Source: a virus. Taken from it: a stretch of DNA of 30,296 nucleotides. This document shows positions 1 through 7,359 of the stretch, piece after piece. The notes beneath the pieces are model-generated. The model made no database searches. It saw only the letters and a list, made by a program, of their open reading frames with translations, and had not been told where the DNA came from. The stretch is from positions 1 through 30,296 of the IMG/VR virus record IMGVR_UViG_3300027754_000314; one strand, 5' to 3'. The position numbers and the translations under genes are program-made. Each line of letters starts with the position of its first letter. Position 1 is the first letter of the stretch.

Positions 1-252
1 ATAGGTGCTACTAACGCAGGTACCGGCGGTTATAACACTGGCAGCGCTGATCCTGGTGGCACAGGCACAGCTAGCTACGGCGGCGGCGGCGGCGGTGGTG
101 GTAGTAGTTATGGCCCTGGTGGTAATGGTGGTTCAGGTGCGGTGCTGATCGTGACTCCTTTATTAGCAGCATCGACCACTGGGTCTAACAGCTACACAGG
201 GACTGGTCCTTATACATATAAATTTACGAGCACCGGAAGCATAACATTCTAA
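1..252 (+). CDS. glycine-rich fibre/adhesin-like protein, C-terminal part
   Basis: The reading frame is open from base 1 to a TAA at 250-252, so this is the last 83 residues of a gene that begins outside the window. It contains a run of eight glycines followed by SSYGPGGNGGSGAVLIV and ends in FTSTGSITF. Glycine-rich stretches followed by a short beta-strand tail are typical of the distal part of phage tail fibres and adhesins, where they can form polyglycine-II bundles; that link is by resemblance only. It lies directly upstream of a small phage protein and two putative carbohydrate-facing proteins, which fits a host-recognition role. The strain of GC-rich GGC/GGT codons contrasts with the AT-rich neighbours, but glycine content explains most of that. 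Confidence 0.7.
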   Translation: MGATNAGTGGYNTGSADPGGTGTASYGGGGGGGGSSYGPGGNGGSGAVLIVTPLLAASTTGSNSYTGTGPYTYKFTSTGSITF

Positions 253-268
253 GACCTAACATGGTAAT

Positions 269-274
269 TAAATA
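269..274 (+). promoter_or_regulatory. TAAATA box (late-promoter-like)
   Basis: Exact TAAATA (octamer ATTAAATA) with 6 bases between it and the ATG at 281. No Shine-Dalgarno sequence lies between box and start. Confidence 0.5.
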
Positions 275-280
275 AAATAT

Positions 281-658
281 ATGGCCCATTTCGTAGAAAT
301 AGATTCAAATAACGTAGTAATAAGAGGTGTAGTGGTCAGCGATAATGATCAAGACCGCGGTCAGGATTTTTTAGCTAAGGATTTAAATTTTGGAGGCACC
401 TGGTTACAGACAAGCTATAATACCTCTGCTAACGTGCACCGTCTAGGAGGTATCCCTTTTCGTAAAAATTATGCAGGTATAGGTTATACTTATGATGCGG
501 GTAGAGATGCTTTTATACCACCTAAACCATACCCGTCTTGGATATTAAATGAACTTACATGTTGTTGGGATGCACCTACTACACGTCCATCTGACAGTAA
601 ACTATATAATTGGGTTGAGGATAGTTTATCTTGGGTAGAATATACAATAACACCTTAA
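281..658 (+). CDS. small phage structural-region protein, function unknown
   Basis: A 125-residue protein beginning MAHFVEIDSNNVVIRGVVV and containing RKNYAGIGYTYDAGRDAF and PPKPYPSWILNE, with several Trp residues towards the C-terminus (CCWDAP, YNWVEDSLSWVEY). From general knowledge this pattern (MAHFAEID, NYAGIGYTYD, PPKPYPSW) recurs in small proteins of marine T4-like phages, usually next to tail-fibre genes, with no assigned function. There is no signal peptide or membrane segment. The start is supported by a TAAATA box six bases upstream. It sits 28 bases after the glycine-rich fibre fragment and 3 bases before the next gene, so it is probably co-transcribed with the propeller-like gene. 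A fibre-associated structural part or fibre assembly factor are both possible. Confidence 0.7.
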   Translation: MAHFVEIDSNNVVIRGVVVSDNDQDRGQDFLAKDLNFGGTWLQTSYNTSANVHRLGGIPFRKNYAGIGYTYDAGRDAFIPPKPYPSWILNELTCCWDAPTTRPSDSKLYNWVEDSLSWVEYTITP

Positions 659-661
659 ACA

Positions 662-2050
662 ATGACCAATATTAAAAAATTTGCATATACAACCGGGGGA
701 TTGTTTACTCTAAGCGGAGACTATATTGGATACTATAACGTTGTAGATAACGTTGCGTACGCAAGTAAATATGAACAGGTTAATATATTAGAAACCAATA
801 AATCTATTCAGACTGCAGTTGCTTTATCAGATAAATTTTATAATAGAATACCTACAGAAAATATAACCTTAAGTTATACATTATCAGATTTTTTATTCCA
901 ACCAAATGAGTACGTAAACACCAATTCTATTAATTTAAAGATTGAAAAATCATTTAATAATTTTATAGATATATATAAAAGTTGTTTTTCAGCATCATCT
1001 AAGTTACCTTATAATTACACTGGCCTAGCTCGTGTATCGGCTACAAATACTAGTTTAGCTAGGCCAATATGGCAGTATAGTAGTTCAAATACATATACAT
1101 CTGCATTTTCTGCTTATAACTCAGAAATAACTCGAAATAGTAAAATTTCTTTTATACCTAATCAATATGCAACTAATGAACATAACCATACTTTAGTTAT
1201 TGCAAACTTAAGTTCAGTAATGGTGTTTAATGTTAATAGACCATTATCAACATTTAATCCTGTATTTTCATCTTATAGAGTCGAAACTAATAACATAGCC
1301 GGTTATAGTGAATTAAAATTTAAAAATATAGTATCTGTCGCTAATTCATCTAACTATTTTTATATATGCGATTCAGGTAATAACGCTGTATATGCATATG
1401 ATATAACAGGTGTATTGACAGAAGATCGTGCATTAGGTAAAAAATTTGATCTTGTAAATACTGTTTATCAGAAACAAGGTGGCTTTGCAACTCCTGCGTT
1501 GATAGCTGCTTCTGATAATACAATATATGTATATGATACGAGCGGTATAATTTATTTTTATGATAAAAACTTTAATAGGGTTAACTCATATAAAAATAAT
1601 GTAGTATTTAGCGCAACACCGCCAGTATCATTAACATATTATAAACTGCAAGATCAATTATTTGTATTGACTTCTGATTTTAAAATTATAGTTTTAGATT
1701 CATTAGCTAATTCTACAATTTACAGTCTAAATACAACAGGGTTTATATCTGATGAAGTGCCTATAAAGCTTATTTTTAGTAATACTGATTCAGATGTATT
1801 TTATTTATTAACTAATAAAACATTGTATAAAAAATTTATATCTAATATATACGGGAATATAGGAAATTTTTCATTTGTTGATAATATTACAGGTTCGATT
1901 GTTGGTCCAAAAGGGTTAGACCCATTTTCATACTTATATGATATAGTATCATACGATAGTTTGCAGAATTATGATAATATCTTAGTATATGGATATGACC
2001 AGTTATTAAGTTATAATGAAAAAACCTTGTTTGATACCATTTTAAAGTAA
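662..2050 (+). CDS. propeller-like putative tail/adhesion protein
   Basis: A 462-residue protein that I do not recognise as a named family. The second half shows repeated segments of the form NxFYICDSGNNAVYAYDITG, DNTIYVYDTSGIIYFYDKN, DQLFVLTSDFKIIVLDS and DVFYLLTNKTLYKKF, spaced about 45-60 residues apart. Alternating hydrophobic/aromatic strands with Asp-Gly/Ser turns are what beta-propeller blades (NHL/YVTN type) look like. No enzyme motif, signal peptide or transmembrane segment is seen. It begins 3 bases after the small upstream gene and lacks its own TAAATA box, so it likely depends on the box at 269. Position between a glycine-rich fibre and a lectin-like protein suggests a virion surface part. 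Function is inferred from fold and context only. Confidence 0.6.
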   Translation: MTNIKKFAYTTGGLFTLSGDYIGYYNVVDNVAYASKYEQVNILETNKSIQTAVALSDKFYNRIPTENITLSYTLSDFLFQPNEYVNTNSINLKIEKSFNNFIDIYKSCFSASSKLPYNYTGLARVSATNTSLARPIWQYSSSNTYTSAFSAYNSEITRNSKISFIPNQYATNEHNHTLVIANLSSVMVFNVNRPLSTFNPVFSSYRVETNNIAGYSELKFKNIVSVANSSNYFYICDSGNNAVYAYDITGVLTEDRALGKKFDLVNTVYQKQGGFATPALIAASDNTIYVYDTSGIIYFYDKNFNRVNSYKNNVVFSATPPVSLTYYKLQDQLFVLTSDFKIIVLDSLANSTIYSLNTTGFISDEVPIKLIFSNTDSDVFYLLTNKTLYKKFISNIYGNIGNFSFVDNITGSIVGPKGLDPFSYLYDIVSYDSLQNYDNILVYGYDQLLSYNEKTLFDTILK

Positions 2051-2053
2051 ATA
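2048..2053 (+). promoter_or_regulatory. TAAATA box overlapping a stop codon
   Basis: Exact TAAATA whose first three bases are the TAA stop of the upstream propeller-like gene; 5 bases separate it from the ATG at 2059. Confidence 0.45.
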
Positions 2054-2058
2054 ACTAT

Positions 2059-2676
2059 ATGTTAACTCTTGCATGCAGTAATATATTATACAATAATCAA
2101 TTTAATACAGATTATGATTTTTCTGTAAGTTTTGTTTATAAGATGGATACTCAATCTATGAGTCCTGTTAATAATAACGGGTTTGGGTTATTTTTTATAG
2201 ATGGTAATAATAGTACATTAACTGGAGGTGGTAGCGGTGTGGGATTAGGTGCTATTAAAACAAATGGTACTAGCGTATCTGGTATGTTTGCTATAGTAGG
2301 GTTTGACGTTCAAGGGACATTTACACAAATTAATAGTATATCCGCTTTTACTACCGGCAATCCATCGCAAAATCCTTTAAGTATAGGCGCTAGAGTATCA
2401 ACTAATTATACGTTTATATCTGCATTGCCTTTGCCAGACGTTACAGCATTTGACTACGATACCGAGCATACTATTCGTTTAGATGTAAGGAATAAATTTA
2501 GAACCATAACTGTTAATAAGCTATTAAACAACAATTACTATCAATTGGCTACTTTTAATAGCAGCTATTTAATTGATAATGGGGTCTTACCTGCTTTAGG
2601 CAAGTTTGGTATATCTTATTCTGGTGATACTATCTTTACTGTTAAAGATATAAATTTAAATTATACGTCGCCGTAA
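2059..2676 (+). CDS. lectin-like (concanavalin-type jelly-roll) protein
   Basis: A 205-residue protein with the features of an L-type lectin/concanavalin-like beta-sandwich: NGFGLFFIDGNNSTLTGGGSGVGLG near residues 50-75, AIVGFDVQGTF near 88-98, an exposed DTEHTIRLDVRNKFRTITV strand pair near 135-152, and a closing FGISYSGDTIFTVKDINLNY. In that fold the GFDxxG and SGVGLG segments lie in the core sheet, and loops bind sugars. No signal peptide is present, as expected for a virion protein. The 3' end overlaps the convergent 182-residue gene by 16 bases. A sugar-binding role in host adsorption is an inference; calcium or sugar ligands cannot be assigned by eye. Confidence 0.6.
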   Translation: MLTLACSNILYNNQFNTDYDFSVSFVYKMDTQSMSPVNNNGFGLFFIDGNNSTLTGGGSGVGLGAIKTNGTSVSGMFAIVGFDVQGTFTQINSISAFTTGNPSQNPLSIGARVSTNYTFISALPLPDVTAFDYDTEHTIRLDVRNKFRTITVNKLLNNNYYQLATFNSSYLIDNGVLPALGKFGISYSGDTIFTVKDINLNYTSP

Positions 2677-3209
2677 TTAGTTACATTAAACATCATATTA
2701 CCTTTTTCTGATGAAATGTTAAATACATTAAGTTCTGGTTGGTAAGCATTTTGTAACTCAGTAACGTTTAAGTTCATATCAATAACATTGTCACTTATTA
2801 AGAATACCTTATTTTGATATGTATGTATAATACCATTTTCATAATAAACTGTGTATTTAGAATTTAATTGTTGTGGTTGTATTTGAGTAGGTGTGTAGAC
2901 GTAATATGACAGGGCTGAATTAAGAGGTGAAAATGTTGATAAGGGGTCTGTATTAATATCAAATTTATATACATCATTTATAATTACAGTTGATTCACCT
3001 CCTAAAGATTGATCCCATTCTAATTTTATCTTAAAAGGTTTAATACCAGACAACGTTGTCGAATTCACAAAAAATAACTGTTTATAATTTAACTGAGCTT
3101 TTGTTACCCCCTGTATATATGATGATAAATACATGGTTCTAGTAGATAACGGCGGTGGTGCCGATAATACTAACGATAATGTATTAAAATTAAAAAGTGA
3201 TGGTTCCAT
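2661..3209 (-). CDS. putative structural protein, unknown function
   Basis: A 182-residue protein starting at ATG 3209 (MEPSLFNFNTLSLVLSAPPP); a TTG ten codons upstream would extend it, but ATG is preferred. It overlaps the end of the 791-residue gene by about 20 bases and the end of the convergent lectin-like gene by 16 bases. The segment IKPFKIKLEWDQSLGGESTVI followed by a YKFDIN strand resembles the WxFGDG pattern of PKD/Ig-like beta-sandwich modules found in phage virion proteins. No enzyme motif or membrane segment. It probably shares the transcript and function of the preceding large structural gene. Confidence 0.6.
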   Translation of the reverse strand: MEPSLFNFNTLSLVLSAPPPLSTRTMYLSSYIQGVTKAQLNYKQLFFVNSTTLSGIKPFKIKLEWDQSLGGESTVIINDVYKFDINTDPLSTFSPLNSALSYYVYTPTQIQPQQLNSKYTVYYENGIIHTYQNKVFLISDNVIDMNLNVTELQNAYQPELNVFNISSEKGNMMFNVTNYGDV

Positions 3210-5565
3210 TTGTATTTGAAGTTGTTGGTGTTGTAACAATAGTATTAGTTATTATATCATATGTAAAACTACCATCATAAAAATTAACAGTCACATTAAC
3301 ATTATTGGGGTGATATACGGTATCTTTCAATATAATATAAGCGCCTGATTTTATTTCAGCTTGTATATTGTGTAAGAAAAAGTTTTTATTGGTATCTTTT
3401 ATATTTAAAGCTATATTAAATATGTCTAATTTTTTGTTATGCACTAAAGTAGCATTATATACATCTAGCTTTGTATCCACTGTATAGCTAAACTGTTCGT
3501 TGGTATTATATCTATTATATAAACGAGTAGTTGCATTAGTATTAATGTTATATGAATACATATTAAAATTAAATATCCTTGTATTATAAGCAGACAATAC
3601 AGTTAAAGTATCTAAATTATATGTTATAAGATATAACATGTTATTAATTAAAAACGGATTACTCGTTATATTGTTACGTTTATTATCAAGTATTAAAGGT
3701 ACGCTAGAGGATTTATAAAAATTATTATCTTTATAATTAATTTTATCTATAATAGTATGGGCAGTTGTTGTAAATACAAACGTATCGTTATAGGATTCGA
3801 TCGAAATTAAATTATTTTTTAAATCTGTTATCTGGTTAGTATATTTTGAAAATATATCACCAAATTCTGAAGATAAAGGTGATAAAATATCAGTGCCTAT
3901 TTTATAAATGTAAAACGCTCCTACACTATTACGGGTATTGTATATAGACGGATTTGAACTTGGTAGAATTATATTACTTGAAAGAGTTTGCGTACCTGAT
4001 AACGTCCCGGTCAATAAATTTTCTATGCTACTAAGGTATAATATATTGCTTGTGCTTGATAACCCTACTTGCGACACGTTAACGTTAATTTTATCTGCTA
4101 AATTATTTAAATAATTTGAATTTTGTTGTTTAAATCCAATAAATGTATTGCCATATACATCAGAAAAATATTGATTAACAACGCCTTTATTGTATAAAGT
4201 TGTAGCAAAACTTTTTGCTTTAGTGCGTTGCTCATTTGAATGGTAACTATCAAAAGTAAAATCATTATCAGTAACAAATGTATTGCCTAGAGCATTATTA
4301 GATGATATGTTTTTTTGTATATCCTCACCTTGCATTTTAAAGGTTAGAGGTGTCTCGTGATCAACCTTACTTACCCCAGAAACATTCCCATAACTATCTG
4401 GGTCTGGAAATATATATACATGATTCGGTTTTAATGTACAAGGGTCAATATAATATTTAAAAGGTGTTTGTAACTGTATGATACCTCTCTTTGTAGGCTT
4501 AAAAAATAACCCAACATCTCTTTCAAAAACGGTTGCAGTTGAAGGTATAGTTAATGTTGCAGGATTATTTATGTTTAATAGATTGGAATATGGAGAAGTT
4601 GCAGTAAACAACCCACCACTCAATACTTCATTATTATTATTAGTACTTAAATAGTAAAAATCTGTGCCGGTAAATTTCTTTATAAGTTCAGCATTTAATA
4701 TAAGCTTTACATTATCTATAGTCCTGGATGTGTAATCTATAAAGTCGTAATCTTGCAATAGCTCTAAATCAGGTGTGTTGATATTAACAACTAAATTCTG
4801 AAGATCATTTAATACAACTTGTTCTGAATTTATAAGATTAATAATAGCTTGGTTATAATCTAAAAACACCGTACTATCATTTATATTAGTATTAGCTGTA
4901 AAGTATTTCTTACGGGTATCCATTGCATTATAGAATGCTGGAGTTTTTGATGGGTCTAAGTCAAAATAATCATTAAAATTATCATAACCATTTTCAACCT
5001 CAATTTGTATTTGGGTGCTTATGGTGCTTAGAGGCACTGTTAAATTATTAAAGGTAGGGTTATCATCGCCAAATATAGTTTCGATTACAAATGTTTTTAA
5101 ATAACTTTGTATACTATCTATTGTGCCTTTATTTTCAACCAATAATAGATCTAACTTATATGTGTCTCTTTTTTCTGCAAAATATAATAATATCTCTTTT
5201 ATTTTATTGGTATAAAAAGGTGCAGCAATTTCTAAATCACTTGAGCTATTAAAATCTATATTTGATAAAAACCGTTTTTCTTCATTTGTTGTATAATTTA
5301 AAGTTATAGTCTTTAAAAACACAACAAACTGGTTTTTAATTTGAGTTGCCGAATCAACATATGAAACTTCTGTTAATATATTCCATTTCTCAAGGTATTT
5401 TTGATAGTCAGTAAATTGAACTATATCTCGAGTTAATGATTTACTGTAATTTAAGTATTCTAAAAAAGTAAAAGGCCGGACTAAATCAAATTTTTCATCT
5501 TTTTTATCATTTGTAATGCTATTATAAACAACTACATTAGAATATACTGTCGAGGTAAAAAGCAT
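3190..5565 (-). CDS. large putative virion structural protein
   Basis: A 791-residue protein, not recognised. The N-terminal 180 residues are helical-looking and charged (FTFLEYLNYSKSLTRDIVQF; AAPFYTNKIKEILLYFAEKR); the middle contains a Cys/Pro-rich strand segment (YYIDPCTLKPNHVYIFPDPD); the C-terminal 300 residues are Asn/Thr/Tyr-rich strands (IESYNDTFVFTTTAHTIIDK) that look propeller-like and may resemble the 462-residue + strand protein. It ends in a TTPTTSNTNGTITF tail. A TAAATA box lies six bases before the ATG. Helical base plus beta-rich distal part would fit a baseplate-attached fibre or neck protein. No enzyme residues were recognised. Product class is inferred from size, composition and neighbours. 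Confidence 0.6.
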   Translation of the reverse strand: MLFTSTVYSNVVVYNSITNDKKDEKFDLVRPFTFLEYLNYSKSLTRDIVQFTDYQKYLEKWNILTEVSYVDSATQIKNQFVVFLKTITLNYTTNEEKRFLSNIDFNSSSDLEIAAPFYTNKIKEILLYFAEKRDTYKLDLLLVENKGTIDSIQSYLKTFVIETIFGDDNPTFNNLTVPLSTISTQIQIEVENGYDNFNDYFDLDPSKTPAFYNAMDTRKKYFTANTNINDSTVFLDYNQAIINLINSEQVVLNDLQNLVVNINTPDLELLQDYDFIDYTSRTIDNVKLILNAELIKKFTGTDFYYLSTNNNNEVLSGGLFTATSPYSNLLNINNPATLTIPSTATVFERDVGLFFKPTKRGIIQLQTPFKYYIDPCTLKPNHVYIFPDPDSYGNVSGVSKVDHETPLTFKMQGEDIQKNISSNNALGNTFVTDNDFTFDSYHSNEQRTKAKSFATTLYNKGVVNQYFSDVYGNTFIGFKQQNSNYLNNLADKINVNVSQVGLSSTSNILYLSSIENLLTGTLSGTQTLSSNIILPSSNPSIYNTRNSVGAFYIYKIGTDILSPLSSEFGDIFSKYTNQITDLKNNLISIESYNDTFVFTTTAHTIIDKINYKDNNFYKSSSVPLILDNKRNNITSNPFLINNMLYLITYNLDTLTVLSAYNTRIFNFNMYSYNINTNATTRLYNRYNTNEQFSYTVDTKLDVYNATLVHNKKLDIFNIALNIKDTNKNFFLHNIQAEIKSGAYIILKDTVYHPNNVNVTVNFYDGSFTYDIITNTIVTTPTTSNTNGTITF

Positions 5566-5571
5566 TTAATA

Positions 5572-5577
5572 TATTTA
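5572..5577 (-). promoter_or_regulatory. TAAATA box upstream of 791-residue gene
   Basis: Read on the minus strand: AATAAATA, 6 bases before the ATG ending at 5565. Lies in the 18-base gap after the protease gene. Confidence 0.5.
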
Positions 5578-5583
5578 TTAAAA

Positions 5584-6861
5584 TTAAATCTTACCAACCT
5601 GCCAATATTTCTTACCATTAACAACGGTCGACACAGTATTACTATATGTGCTGTAAGGTAATGTAATATAAGAGCATAAACTCGGAGTTGCTGAAACGTT
5701 AATGCCATCATATGCAGACACTGCTAATAAGCTTGTCACTTCATCTATTCTGCATGCAAAACCGTAACCACCTGTGCTATCACCGGCAAAAAACAACCCG
5801 ACTACTTTCCATGCACTGGTTGAAGGCGAAGTTGAAATATACCCATATACTAATGACCCAGAATCTCCGCCAGATCCTACCACTGTATTAGTTACAGGGC
5901 TTTCTATAGTTAAACAATTAATGAATGATAATATACCAGCTCCAGGCGTACCGTAATCTACAGATAATGAGGTGCTTGTACCAGTAACTCTTAATTCGCA
6001 CCCTGCAAGCCCAACCGGCCCGGTTGTTCTACTTGATTTAAAAATTGGGTTTGAAAGTGTTAAACTATCTATATCTGCTGTACTTGCAAATGGAGTAGCT
6101 GAATAAAAATTTGCACATAATGGGTACCAACTAGTTGTATTGACAATACTATCAGTTAAATTTATTAAAGCAGCATCTATTTTATTTGTACCGGTAGTTG
6201 TCATCGGGTAAGCTCTTTTTAAGTTTCCGATAATATCAGGAGCGTAGTTAGCAGATCCTCTATCCCACGAACTTGGTTGATAAGATTTTATATTTTTGTA
6301 AGCTGAAGCTGTTGACCCGTAAGTTGTGGAGCTAGCTATTAATTGAGGAGTAGGAGCTTCGTATATAGATCCTCCAGGAGCAGCACCGACATGGCTGTTT
6401 GTTATACCAACCACTTTACCATCAAAATTATCGATAACAATCCCACCTAATGTGCCTGCATTTACGTACCCTGTGCTTGGTGGTGCGCTAAATGAAATTC
6501 CACCACTTAAAATAGCAGTTTTTGCTCTATTATAACTTACCGGTGCAGAAACTACTGGTGGTACTGATTGTGTTCCGGTATTCCAACAGTAATTAGGTTG
6601 GGCAAATATTTTCTCCGGCACCACTACTATATCAGTTTTATACATAACACCGTCAATAGTTAAATTTTTAGGTATAAGTTTGTCTGCTGGTATAGTTTCA
6701 ACTGGTAATTTTTGCTTTACACCAAATTTTACACATTTATCATTAATATACTCGCCATTTATTTGTTTTTGACCAAATGTTACTTGAAGAATATCGTATT
6801 TATTTTCTAAAAATAGTCGTTCTATTTCCTGTTTTAAATTAGTTACATGTAAATCATTCAT
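5584..6861 (-). CDS. chymotrypsin-fold serine protease
   Basis: A 425-residue protein with a readable catalytic triad in chymotrypsin order: His157 in ITNSHVG, Asp229 in KIDAALI, and Ser334 in GSGGDSGSLVYG. The GDSGS motif supplies the nucleophile and oxyanion-hole glycine. The N-terminal 100 residues (CVKFGVKQKLP, IPKNLTIDGVMYKTDIVVVP) match the prodomain-like beta-alpha-beta lead that precedes many bacterial/Nal1-like trypsin-family peptidases. The C-terminal 60 residues are Ser/Thr/Tyr-rich and could bind the virion. There is no signal peptide, so it probably acts inside the cell during assembly or is carried on the particle. Its start overlaps the HAD gene stop by 4 bases (ATGA), indicating coupled translation. 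Substrate unknown; candidates are neighbouring tail proteins or host surface proteins. Confidence 0.85.
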   Translation of the reverse strand: MNDLHVTNLKQEIERLFLENKYDILQVTFGQKQINGEYINDKCVKFGVKQKLPVETIPADKLIPKNLTIDGVMYKTDIVVVPEKIFAQPNYCWNTGTQSVPPVVSAPVSYNRAKTAILSGGISFSAPPSTGYVNAGTLGGIVIDNFDGKVVGITNSHVGAAPGGSIYEAPTPQLIASSTTYGSTASAYKNIKSYQPSSWDRGSANYAPDIIGNLKRAYPMTTTGTNKIDAALINLTDSIVNTTSWYPLCANFYSATPFASTADIDSLTLSNPIFKSSRTTGPVGLAGCELRVTGTSTSLSVDYGTPGAGILSFINCLTIESPVTNTVVGSGGDSGSLVYGYISTSPSTSAWKVVGLFFAGDSTGGYGFACRIDEVTSLLAVSAYDGINVSATPSLCSYITLPYSTYSNTVSTVVNGKKYWQVGKI

Positions 6862-7352
6862 AGTTTGAGGTGTGGGTATCCAGTTGTATTTAATCTAACA
6901 TTTAAATGATCTACTACGCTTTTCTTTATTCCTTCTGCCAATATCCCTTTTTCTGCGTCCTCAATCCAAACAAAGTTTGGTAGGTGTTTTCGCATATCAA
7001 GGTCATCTATTGCAACCCAAGATGTGATGTTATCTGCAGAATCTAACCACTCACTTATTTCCTTAGCTCTTAAGTAAGCAATATCATCTAAATCCTTAAT
7101 ATTAGTTGTTGTTGTATATCCGATTGGAGGTTTTATTATACCTTGGTTTATATAAAATGACTTCATTGTAGGTAAATCTACCCAAGTTTTCCAATCAGAA
7201 GAAACAACTATTTCACAATCTACCTCTCGTATTATTTCATTAAGAATACTAACCGCTCCTTGATCAAAATCTAATAGTATTGGTTTACCAACTGGCCAAA
7301 TTGCTTTCTCCAAGTATATTACTCCTTGGTGATCGAGAAAGAGAATCTTCAT
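6858..7352 (-). CDS. HAD-superfamily hydrolase (Swiss-army-knife-like), atypical motif I
   Basis: A 164-residue protein with the HAD core: motif I FLDHQGV (nucleophile Asp7), motif II IVVSSDW (Ser51/Ser52), an RAKEISEWL helix near 95-103, and motif IV WVAIDDLDM (Asp116/Asp117). This arrangement resembles the small HAD domains of the 'Swiss Army Knife RNA repair' type, which act as phosphatases or nucleotidases. Motif I is normally DxD; here the second Asp is Gln9, so the usual general acid/base is missing and activity may be altered or lost. The protein lacks a cap domain insertion. It lies 7 bases after the Hint-bearing tail gene and overlaps the protease start by 4 bases. The substrate is not predictable. 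Confidence 0.75.
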   Translation of the reverse strand: MKILFLDHQGVIYLEKAIWPVGKPILLDFDQGAVSILNEIIREVDCEIVVSSDWKTWVDLPTMKSFYINQGIIKPPIGYTTTTNIKDLDDIAYLRAKEISEWLDSADNITSWVAIDDLDMRKHLPNFVWIEDAEKGILAEGIKKSVVDHLNVRLNTTGYPHLKL

Positions 7353-7359
7353 AAGCAGG

